A DNA stretch of 64,000 bases from Methylobacterium radiodurans (lineage in GTDB: Bacteria; Pseudomonadota; Alphaproteobacteria; Rhizobiales; Beijerinckiaceae), in assembly GCF_003173735.1 (NCBI RefSeq), contig NZ_CP029551.1, positions 561,001 through 625,000 on the forward strand, read 5' to 3'. Under the pieces are notes generated by a model. The model saw only the letters and a list, made by a program, of their open reading frames with translations, made no database searches and was not told where the DNA came from. This document shows, one piece after another, positions 42,121 to 49,100 of this stretch (its first letter is position 1; the number at the start of each line of letters is the position of its first letter). A program made the position numbers and the translations under genes.

Positions 42121-44087
42121 GCCGGCCTCACGGCCACGGCAGCGCCCCGCGGCACCGCGCGGCGCACCGGCCGCGACGGCTGGACCGCGACGAGACCGAT
42201 GAGGCCGCCATGCCGGAAGCCGCCGGGCCCGTCCAGAATCTCGATCAGCCGGGCCAGCCGGGCGCGCGTGGTCCGTCCCGGGGCGACCACGAGGACGATC
42301 GCGTCCGAGGTCTCGGGGATCGCGAGCCAGCTCTCGCCGTCGGTGAGGTCCCGCTCCGTCACCACCAGCTCGGTGCGCGCGGCGGGGGAGTGCCGGGAGA
42401 CGGCGCGGCGCGGCGCGGCGCGGCCGGCCCCCGGCTCGGTGAGGGCGCGCTGCGGGCGCAGGGTGCCCGGCACGAGGATCGCCGGCTCGCCGAGCCGGAT
42501 CAGCAGCTCGGTGAGGACGTGGGCCGTGCGCAGCCGCTCCGCGCCGAGCCCTTCCGAGGCCACCGTGATGGTGGCGCCGGGCCAGGCGGCGAGGCGGTCG
42601 CGCAGCTCGCGGGCCGCGGCGACGAGCGCCTGATCGGCGTCGGCGCGGCCCGCGCGGGGCAGCCGCGCCCAGACCGGAACGCCGGAGGCCGCGAGGGAGG
42701 CGGCGGTCGCGAAGGTCCCGCGCCAGCGGTCGAACAGGTAGGCAGCCGCGAGGCCGAGCACAGCACCCAGCAGGGCGCCGGCCGCCGCCACGATCGGCAT
42801 CGGCGTGTCGGAGGGCTTCAGCGGGGGCACGGCCCGGGAGACGATCTGCGAGTTGTTCGGGTTGATCACCTCCTGTTGCTCGAGGTCCTTGCTGCGGCCG
42901 AGCACGAGGTTGTAGGTGCGCCGGATCGCCTCGGCCTCGCTCTCCAGCTGGCGCAGGCGGATCCCCTCCTCGTTGCTGCTGGTCTGCGAGGTGACCAGCG
43001 CCTCGGCGCGGCGGCGCAGGAGCCTCAAACCCTCCTCGCCGCGGCGCACGTCCTCGTCGATGGTGCGGCGGATGCGGTCGGCCTCGGACGCGATCAGCCG
43101 CACGGTCGCGGCACGCTGGGCCGCGAGCGCGAGCATCTGGGGATGGTTCTGGCCGAGGCTGCGCGAGAGCTGGGCGATCTCCTGGGTGCTCTGGGCGTGC
43201 TGCGCGCGCAGCGAGATCATCACCGCGGAGGCGCCCGCCTCCGGCGTCGCGGGCGGCCCGTCGGCCGCCGCCCAGGCCCTGGCCTTCTCGCGCCGGCCCG
43301 ACAGCCGCGCGAGCTCCGCCTCCGCCGTGGTGATCTGTCCATAGAGGTCGCGCAATTGCTGCGAGACCAGCAGGCCGGACTCGCCCGAGCCGATCAGCCC
43401 CTTGTCGGCCCGGTAGCGCTCCACCGCGAGGTCGGCCCGGTCGAGCTGCCCGCGCAGGTCGTTGAGCTGGCTCAGCAGGGTCTCGTTGGCGCGCCGGACC
43501 GCGGCGAGCCGGTCGCCGGCCGCGACGTCGAAATAGGCGGCCGCCACGGCGTTGGCGATCTCGGCGGCCCGGCGCGGTTCCGGGTAGATCGCGGAGAGCT
43601 GGAAGATCAGCGAGGTCTCCACGCGCCGCACGATGAGCCGCTTGCGCAGGGCCTCGAGCGCGAAGCCCGCCCGGTCGATGCCCGGCTTGGCCCCGCGGGT
43701 GAGGACCGGGTCGTCGGCGAGGTCCAGGCGGGCGACCACGCGCTCCAGCACCTTGGCGGAGAGCAGGATCAGCGACTGGCTCTCCAGGTTGGCGAAGTCG
43801 AGCTGCGCCGGCGTGTCGGTCCGCGACAAGCCGCGTCCCACGATCTGCAGGGCCTGCGGGTCGATCAGGATCTCGACGCTCGCCCGGTAGCTCGGCGTCT
43901 GCCGCAGGACGAAGAGACCGCCGAGGCAGCCCGCGATGAGGGCGCCCGCCACGATCCAGAGCCAGCCCCGTCGGGCCGAGCCCCACAGGTCCGCGAGGGT
44001 GCCCTCGGCCCGGCCGCCCGCAGGATCGCCCGCGAGGTGGCGACCCGAGATCGATCCGGCCGGCGGCAAGACCCGCACCTGCTCCAC
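42117..44087 (-). CDS. Wzz/BY-kinase-like polysaccharide co-polymerase with degenerate kinase domain
   Basis: Polysaccharide co-polymerase (656 aa from GTG 44087, with GGAG 8 bp upstream). Membrane helices near 45-65 and 425-450 flank a periplasmic coiled-coil Wzz region with the GNVR-type signature (RTYNLVLGRSKDLE; PPLKPSDTPMP before the second helix). The C-terminal domain has the BY-kinase fold outline but lacks its catalytic parts: around 510-525 it reads ASEGLGAERLRTA where a Walker A GxxxxGK(S/T) is expected, and the Walker A' Asp is absent (VPGTLRPQ). No C-terminal Tyr cluster exists. It probably controls chain length without kinase activity. Confidence 0.85.
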   Translation of the reverse strand: MEQVRVLPPAGSISGRHLAGDPAGGRAEGTLADLWGSARRGWLWIVAGALIAGCLGGLFVLRQTPSYRASVEILIDPQALQIVGRGLSRTDTPAQLDFANLESQSLILLSAKVLERVVARLDLADDPVLTRGAKPGIDRAGFALEALRKRLIVRRVETSLIFQLSAIYPEPRRAAEIANAVAAAYFDVAAGDRLAAVRRANETLLSQLNDLRGQLDRADLAVERYRADKGLIGSGESGLLVSQQLRDLYGQITTAEAELARLSGRREKARAWAAADGPPATPEAGASAVMISLRAQHAQSTQEIAQLSRSLGQNHPQMLALAAQRAATVRLIASEADRIRRTIDEDVRRGEEGLRLLRRRAEALVTSQTSSNEEGIRLRQLESEAEAIRRTYNLVLGRSKDLEQQEVINPNNSQIVSRAVPPLKPSDTPMPIVAAAGALLGAVLGLAAAYLFDRWRGTFATAASLAASGVPVWARLPRAGRADADQALVAAARELRDRLAAWPGATITVASEGLGAERLRTAHVLTELLIRLGEPAILVPGTLRPQRALTEPGAGRAAPRRAVSRHSPAARTELVVTERDLTDGESWLAIPETSDAIVLVVAPGRTTRARLARLIEILDGPGGFRHGGLIGLVAVQPSRPVRRAVPRGAAVAVRPA

Positions 44088-44127
44088 GATGTGACTCCGG
44101 CCGACGCAACACTGCCCGGCCCCAGAA

Positions 44128-45426
44128 TTACTGTCCGATTGGTGACCAATCCCCGCAGGCCGGCCGGTGCGGAGGCTTCTCAATCTGAGACACGGGCTGA
44201 GACATGGGCTGAGACGCGGGCATCCCGAGCCCGGGGGCGGCCGGCGTCCGGGCGAAGGCCCATCGGTCGAGCGCCCTGAACCAGGCGAGCGCCGGCCGCT
44301 CGATCAGCCAGTAGCTCGGCCCGGCCAGGAGGACGCTGACGCCGACGAGCGCGAGGGCGGCCGAGAGGTTCAGGAGCGGCGCGCCGAGATCGATGCCGCC
44401 GCCCTCCGCACCGGGGGTCGGAGCCCCCGCGCCCGGCACCGCGTAGTGCAGGCCGGTGCGGAACAGCTGGAGCACCGGGAAGTGCAGCAGGTAGATCGAG
44501 AAAGACCAGCGGCCGAGCGCCTGCGGCACCGCGCCCTGGGCCGCCGCCGAGACGGGGCCGCGCCCGTGCGAGAACAAGGCGATGACCGCGCCGAAGACGA
44601 GGGGCGCGCCGTAGGCCCATCCCCCCGGCGGCACGAGGGCGGCGACGGCGAGGAGAAGCGCGAGGGCGGCGGCCTCGACCCATCCCGCCCAGGCTTCCGG
44701 GAGGCGCAGGGCATCCCGCAGGCCGTAGGCGAGGCAGCCAACGAAGAGGTCGGACAGGCAGCGCAGGATGCCCCAGTCCTGGATCGCGAACAGGGTTCCG
44801 GGGCTCGCCGCGTGGAGCGCGAGGGCAGAGAGCAGGGCGAGCACCGCGAAGGTGCGGTGGGCTCGGGGCCCGACCAGCATCACGGTGCCGGCGAGCACCA
44901 GCGAGGCGTAGAACTCCACCGCGATGCTCCAGGCGGGAACGTTCCAGCTGAATTCGCCGAAGGTGAGGAAGTCCTGCAGGAACAGGAGATGGGTGAGCAC
45001 CTCGATCGGCCGGTGCGCCTCGCCGAAGGGCGGCGTGACCACGGGCATGCCCGGATGGCCGGCGAGATAGAGGAGGCGCGCCGCCTCGATCGCGACCAAG
45101 AGCCCGAGCGTGGCGGCGTGCAGCGGCCATAGGCGCCCGAACCGGACCAGCGCGAAGCGCAAACCTTGCCGCCACAAGCCTCGCCGCCGCAGATCTTGGC
45201 GCGAGCCCGCCAACCGCTCTCCGTAGGCGTGGAGCAGGACGAAGCCCGATAGCACGAAGAAGACGTCGACGCAGAACTGCACATTGTCGAAGTGCGGCAC
45301 CGCCCGCAGCGGGTGCGCGAAGGGCATGTGGAAGAAGGCAACCATCAGAGCACAGACGCCCCGCAGGGCGTCGAGCGTTTCGAAACGGGACGTCCCGTCC
45401 GCTCCCTGACCCCCATCCTGTCCCAT
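44128..45426 (-). CDS. Acyltransferase family 3 membrane protein
   Basis: Membrane O-acyltransferase (432 aa), the OafA/ExoZ type that acetylates or acylates surface sugars. The N-terminus RFETLDALRGVCALMVAFFH carries the conserved catalytic-type His, and FVLSGFVL is typical. About ten membrane helices follow. ATG 45426 places the family motif directly after a short leader. It lies 41 bp upstream of the Wzz-like gene on the same strand and is divergent from the carrier-protein genes. Confidence 0.92.
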   Translation of the reverse strand: MGQDGGQGADGTSRFETLDALRGVCALMVAFFHMPFAHPLRAVPHFDNVQFCVDVFFVLSGFVLLHAYGERLAGSRQDLRRRGLWRQGLRFALVRFGRLWPLHAATLGLLVAIEAARLLYLAGHPGMPVVTPPFGEAHRPIEVLTHLLFLQDFLTFGEFSWNVPAWSIAVEFYASLVLAGTVMLVGPRAHRTFAVLALLSALALHAASPGTLFAIQDWGILRCLSDLFVGCLAYGLRDALRLPEAWAGWVEAAALALLLAVAALVPPGGWAYGAPLVFGAVIALFSHGRGPVSAAAQGAVPQALGRWSFSIYLLHFPVLQLFRTGLHYAVPGAGAPTPGAEGGGIDLGAPLLNLSAALALVGVSVLLAGPSYWLIERPALAWFRALDRWAFARTPAAPGLGMPASQPMSQPVSQIEKPPHRPACGDWSPIGQ

Positions 45427-45631
45427 CGTCGCGCATTCCCGTCCAGCGGTGAGAGCGGCGCGCTCCCGGCCGCCCTCCGGAGCAGGACCGAGACCGTAAC
45501 GAGGCGTGAATCGGCGGCCCGCTCCCAGCCTCAGGCCGGTTGATTTCCGATTTACCACCGCTCCGGAACGAGTTTGACTTTCAACGCGCCTGGAATTTAC
45601 CGTATATCCGGCAAATTCACGGGGATTGGTG
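45427..45631. promoter_or_regulatory. Divergent promoter region before the carrier-protein operon
   Basis: 205 bp separating the glycan genes (minus) from the acyl carrier operon (plus). It is noticeably AT-richer than its surroundings near 45540-45625. On the plus strand TTGACT (45574-45579) is a good -35; downstream T/A-rich sequence (TTACCG at 17 bp, TATATC at 23 bp) gives no perfect -10. Confidence 0.4.
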
Positions 45632-45886
45632 ATGGTTTCGCTGGAAGAGATTCGTAACATTCTTGCCCGGAACGAGGCCCTCGCCCCGGTCGCCGGCCAG
45701 ATCGCGGAGGACGAGAACCTGTTCGACAAGGGCCTCGACTCCTTCGGCTCGGTGCAGCTCATGCTGGCGCTGGAGGAGCACTTCGACGTCGAGTTCCCGG
45801 ATCACCTGCTCAGCCGCAAGTCGTTCTCGACGATCCGCAGCATCCGCGAGACCGTCTCGAGCCTGGTCCAGGCGGAAGCTGCCTGA
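45632..45886 (+). CDS. Free-standing acyl/aminoacyl carrier protein
   Basis: Small carrier protein (84 aa) carrying a phosphopantetheine arm. The attachment motif is GLDSFGS with Ser37 (DSFGS in place of the fatty-acid ACP DSLDT/V), preceded by acidic residues and followed by the recognition helix [20 protein letters not shown]. It is not the fatty-acid ACP, which is normally near fabF. Immediately downstream are an acyl-CoA dehydrogenase-like gene (2-bp gap) and an amino acid:[carrier protein] ligase, so this is the expected aminoacyl acceptor. Confidence 0.93.
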   Translation: MVSLEEIRNILARNEALAPVAGQIAEDENLFDKGLDSFGSVQLMLALEEHFDVEFPDHLLSRKSFSTIRSIRETVSSLVQAEAA

Positions 45887-45888
45887 CC

Positions 45889-47046
45889 ATGCTGGCCGAG
45901 CGCTTCGCACGCGCCGCCTCGGTGGCGGCGCTCCACGCCGACGCGGTGGACCGCGAAGGCCGCTTCCCCGCGGAAGCGGTCGCCGCCCTGAAGGCAGAGC
46001 GCCTTCTGGGCCTCCAGATCCCGCGGCAGTTCGGCGGCGAGGGCGCGGGCCTCACGGATATCGCGGAGGGCTGCTTCGCGCTCGGCCAAGCCTGCAGCGC
46101 GGCCGCCATGGTCTTCGCCATGCACCACATCAAGGTGTCGAGCCTCGTCAGCCACGGGCTCGACAGCGCGTGGCACTGCCGCCTGATGGAGCAGATCGCC
46201 GGGGAGCAGCTGCTCGTCGCCTCCTCCACCACGGAGGCCGGCATCGGCGGCGACCTGCGCAACAGCCTCTGCGCCGTCGAGCAGACGGGCGAGGTGTTCG
46301 CGCTCGGCAAGGACGCCTCCGTCATCTCCTACGGGGCGCAGGCCGACCTGATCCTCGCCACCGCCCGCCGCAACCCAGAGGCCGCGACCTCCGATCAGGT
46401 GCTGGTGGCGCTCTTCGCCGACCAGATCACCCTGGAGCGGACGAGCACCTGGGACACGCTGGGCATGCGGGGCACCTGCAGCGACGGCTTCCGGCTGGAG
46501 GCGCGCGGCGTGCCCGTCGAGCAGATCCTGCCGAAACCCTTCGCGGAGATCGCCGCGCAGTCGATGCTGGCCGCCTCGCACCTCCTCTGGAGCGCCGTGT
46601 GGTTCGGCATCGCGAGCTTCGCGGTCGACCGTGCCCGGGTCTTCGTGCAGGCCGAGGCCCGCAAGCGCCAGGGCCAGGTTCCGCCGACCGCGCTCCGGCT
46701 CGCCGAGCTGTCGAACGCCCTCCAGGCCATGAAGGCGACGCTGGTCTCGGCGCTGCGCCGCTTCGAGGACGCGCAGGGCAATGCCGACCTTCTCGACTCG
46801 CTCGCCTTCTCGGTGATGCTCAACAACCTGAAGACGACCGCCTCCGACATGGCGGTCGACATCGTCCAGCGCGCGCTCGGGATCGTCGGGCTCGCCGGAT
46901 ACAAGAACGGCACGCCCTTCAGCCTCGGCCGCCCCCTGCGCGACGTCCTCTCGGCGCCGCTCATGATCGGCAACGACCGCATCCTCGCCAACACCGCCAA
47001 GCTCCTGCTCGTGCAGAAGAGCTCCGGCCAGCTCATGAGCGCGTGA
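45889..47046 (+). CDS. Acyl-CoA dehydrogenase-like flavoprotein
   Basis: Flavin-dependent dehydrogenase-fold protein (385 aa). The N-terminal helical domain, the middle beta domain ([15 protein letters not shown]) and the C-terminal helical bundle ([20 protein letters not shown]) are all present. The position of the usual catalytic Glu, in the family YEG(T/S) motif, reads [10 protein letters not shown], so the base is absent or elsewhere. It overlaps the ligase gene (TGATG) and follows the carrier gene by 2 bp, so its substrate is probably a carrier-bound aminoacyl thioester, as in the prolyl-carrier oxidases of pyrrole pathways. Reaction inferred. Confidence 0.85.
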   Translation: MLAERFARAASVAALHADAVDREGRFPAEAVAALKAERLLGLQIPRQFGGEGAGLTDIAEGCFALGQACSAAAMVFAMHHIKVSSLVSHGLDSAWHCRLMEQIAGEQLLVASSTTEAGIGGDLRNSLCAVEQTGEVFALGKDASVISYGAQADLILATARRNPEAATSDQVLVALFADQITLERTSTWDTLGMRGTCSDGFRLEARGVPVEQILPKPFAEIAAQSMLAASHLLWSAVWFGIASFAVDRARVFVQAEARKRQGQVPPTALRLAELSNALQAMKATLVSALRRFEDAQGNADLLDSLAFSVMLNNLKTTASDMAVDIVQRALGIVGLAGYKNGTPFSLGRPLRDVLSAPLMIGNDRILANTAKLLLVQKSSGQLMSA

Positions 47047-48005
47047 TGGAATCGATTCAGCCCACCCCGACCTTCTGCGAGCCCCTCGACGACGACGGCC
47101 TCGCCGAGCCCACCTTCCTCGACCGGCTCTTCGACCAGGGTCTCCTGGTCCGCACCGGCGTCGACGGCCTCTACGGCCGCAGCGGCGCCTTCGAGAGCGT
47201 GGTCGAGGCCCTCGACCGGCTGATCGGGCGCCTCGGCGCCGCCGACAACGCCGAGGTGCTGCGCTTTCCCCCCGGCATGAGCCGGCCGGCCTTCGAGCGC
47301 TCCGGCTACCTCAAGGGCTTCCCGAACCTCGCCGGCACCGTGCACAGCTTCTGCGGGCACGAGGGCGAGCACGCCAAGCTCTTGGCCTGCGTCGAGGCGG
47401 GCGAGGACTGGACGGCGGGCCAGAAGGCCACCGACATCGTGCTGACGCCTGCGGCCTGCTACCCGCTCTACCCGGTCGCCGCGGCGCGTGGCCCGCTCCC
47501 CGCGGAGGGCCGGCTGTTCGACCTGCAATCCTACTGCTTCCGGCGCGAGCCCTCGCTGGAGCCGACCCGGATGCAGCTCTTCCGGATGCGCGAGTACGTG
47601 CGCATGGGCAGCCCCGATCAGGTGCTGGCCTTCCGCGAGAGCTGGCTGGAGCGCGGCACCCAGATGATCCGCGACCTCGAACTGCCGCTCGCGATCGACG
47701 CCGCCAACGACCCGTTCTTCGGCCGCGCCGGCCGGATGCTCGCCAACAACCAGCGCGCCCAGGGGCTGAAGTTCGAGCTGAACGTGCCGGTCAACAGCGT
47801 CGAGAAGCCGACCGCCTGCCTCAGCTTCAACTACCACCAGGACCATTTCGGCACGACCTGGGACCTCGTGCAGGCCGACGGCGACGTGGCCCACACGGCC
47901 TGCGTCGGGTTCGGGCTGGAGCGCATCACCCTGGCACTGCTGCGCCACCACGGCCTCGACCTCGCCGCCTGGCCGGAGGGCGTGCGCCGGGTGCTCTGGG
48001 GCTGA
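47046..48005 (+). CDS. Amino acid:[carrier protein] ligase (class II aaRS homologue)
   Basis: 319 aa. Homologue of the catalytic core of class II seryl-tRNA synthetases that has no tRNA-binding domain and instead activates an amino acid with ATP and loads it on a carrier protein (characterised in Bradyrhizobium, as I recall, with Gly or Ala). Motif 2-like Arg166/Glu168 lie in YCFRREPS, then [10 protein letters not shown]; motif 3-like GFGLERIT is at 288-295. The zinc ligands fit Cys138 (PAACYP), Glu183 (MREYV) and Cys286 (TACVGF). Spacing matches the Bradyrhizobium enzyme. ATG overlaps the previous stop. Confidence 0.92.
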   Translation: MESIQPTPTFCEPLDDDGLAEPTFLDRLFDQGLLVRTGVDGLYGRSGAFESVVEALDRLIGRLGAADNAEVLRFPPGMSRPAFERSGYLKGFPNLAGTVHSFCGHEGEHAKLLACVEAGEDWTAGQKATDIVLTPAACYPLYPVAAARGPLPAEGRLFDLQSYCFRREPSLEPTRMQLFRMREYVRMGSPDQVLAFRESWLERGTQMIRDLELPLAIDAANDPFFGRAGRMLANNQRAQGLKFELNVPVNSVEKPTACLSFNYHQDHFGTTWDLVQADGDVAHTACVGFGLERITLALLRHHGLDLAAWPEGVRRVLWG

Positions 48006-48010
48006 CGCTC

Positions 48011-48982
48011 GTGAGCGCCGCTCTCGATCGCGCGCGGCCGGAGCCGGCCCCGGCTCCGGCCTATATCGCCCACCCGCTGCACGCCGCCGACCGGCACTGG
48101 CCGGAGACGAACTGCTACGTCGATCTCTGGATCGAGCTGCTGCACGGGCGCGGCCTCGTGCCGGAGGCGCTCCTGGGCTTCACCCTGCGGCAGGATTTCG
48201 AGGGCGACCAGTTCACCTTCTTCAAGCCGCCGGCCGCCGACATCGACCGGCTCTACGGGTTGGAGATCCTCGAACTCGCCGTCTACGACGGGCTGGAGCG
48301 GCACGCGCTGGTCCAGGCCGCGCGCGGCTGCCCGGTGCTGGTCGAGGTGGACGCGCTCTACCTGCCAGACACCGCTGGTACGACCTACGGGCGCTCCCAT
48401 GCCAAGACGACGATCGGCATCCTGGCGCTCGACCCGGCGGCCAAGACGCTCGACTACCTGCACAATGCCGGCCGGTTCACCCTGTCCGGCGCCGATTACA
48501 ACGGCATCTTCGGGCCCAGCGAGTTGCCGCCCTACGCGGAGTTCGTGAAGGCGGGAGCGCCGCCCCTGCCGGAGGCCGAGCTTCCGACTGCTGCCCTCGA
48601 ACTGCTGCGGCACCACCGCGCCCGCGCGCCGGCACGGAACCCGGTGCTGGCCTTCCAGGCAGCGCTCGCGACGGCGGCGGACGCGCTGGTCGGCCGCTCA
48701 CTGGCCGTGTTCCACGCCTACGCCTTCAACACCACGCGCCAGCTCGGGGCAAATTTCGAGCTGCTCGGCAGCCACCTGCGCTGGCTCGACGGGCACGGCG
48801 CGGCGAATCTCGCCACCGCGGCCGAGGCGGCGGGGGTACTGGCGCAGGAGGCCAAGACCTTCCAGTTCCAGCTCGCCCGCGCCTTCCACCGCCGCAGCGC
48901 GCTGGGCTTGAGCGCGCGCCTCGACAAGGCGGCGGCGCAGTACGAGGCGGTGTTCGCGGAACTCGACCGGGCGCTGGGCTGA
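48011..48982 (+). CDS. DUF1839 protein, probable papain-fold aminoacyl transferase
   Basis: 323 aa, DUF1839 family, starting at GTG 48011 five bases after the ligase stop. Cys35 (ETNCYVDLWIELLHGRG), then PVLVEVDALYLPD, His130 (YGRSHAKTTIGI) and Asp148 (LDYLHN) follow the order and spacing of the butirosin acyltransferase BtrH N-terminal domain and C39-like papain folds. That supports a Cys-His-Asp transferase taking an aminoacyl group from the carrier protein. The C-terminal 150 residues are helical. The family's biochemistry is, to my knowledge, not described; the transferase call is inference. Confidence 0.8.
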   Translation: MSAALDRARPEPAPAPAYIAHPLHAADRHWPETNCYVDLWIELLHGRGLVPEALLGFTLRQDFEGDQFTFFKPPAADIDRLYGLEILELAVYDGLERHALVQAARGCPVLVEVDALYLPDTAGTTYGRSHAKTTIGILALDPAAKTLDYLHNAGRFTLSGADYNGIFGPSELPPYAEFVKAGAPPLPEAELPTAALELLRHHRARAPARNPVLAFQAALATAADALVGRSLAVFHAYAFNTTRQLGANFELLGSHLRWLDGHGAANLATAAEAAGVLAQEAKTFQFQLARAFHRRSALGLSARLDKAAAQYEAVFAELDRALG

Positions 48983-49009
48983 GGGCAACGACGTCCGCTC
49001 GACGCGCAA

Positions 49010-49037
49010 CCCCTCTCCCCGCGCGCGGGGAGAGGGG
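49010..49037. terminator. CCCCTCTCCCC-type hairpin after the DUF1839 gene
   Basis: Perfect inverted repeat CCCCTCTCCCC-N6-GGGGAGAGGGG located 27 bp past the DUF1839 stop and 63 bp before the GH2 start. No T run follows. It may attenuate transcription into the next gene. Confidence 0.5.
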
Positions 49038-49100
49038 GCGCTCGCCCGACCCGAACAGATCACCCGGATCCGGTGTGATTGATCTCCTCCGAGACCCAGC

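Noticed and set aside
42393..42425. (GCGGC)n short tandem repeat, considered as a repeat or CRISPR-like element
   Set aside because: It is a short simple-sequence run inside the Wzz-like coding region (Arg/Ala codons), with no spacers.
46395..47951. Minus-strand open frame opposite the acyl-CoA dehydrogenase-like and ligase genes
   Set aside because: It crosses two confident genes antisense and shows no domain.
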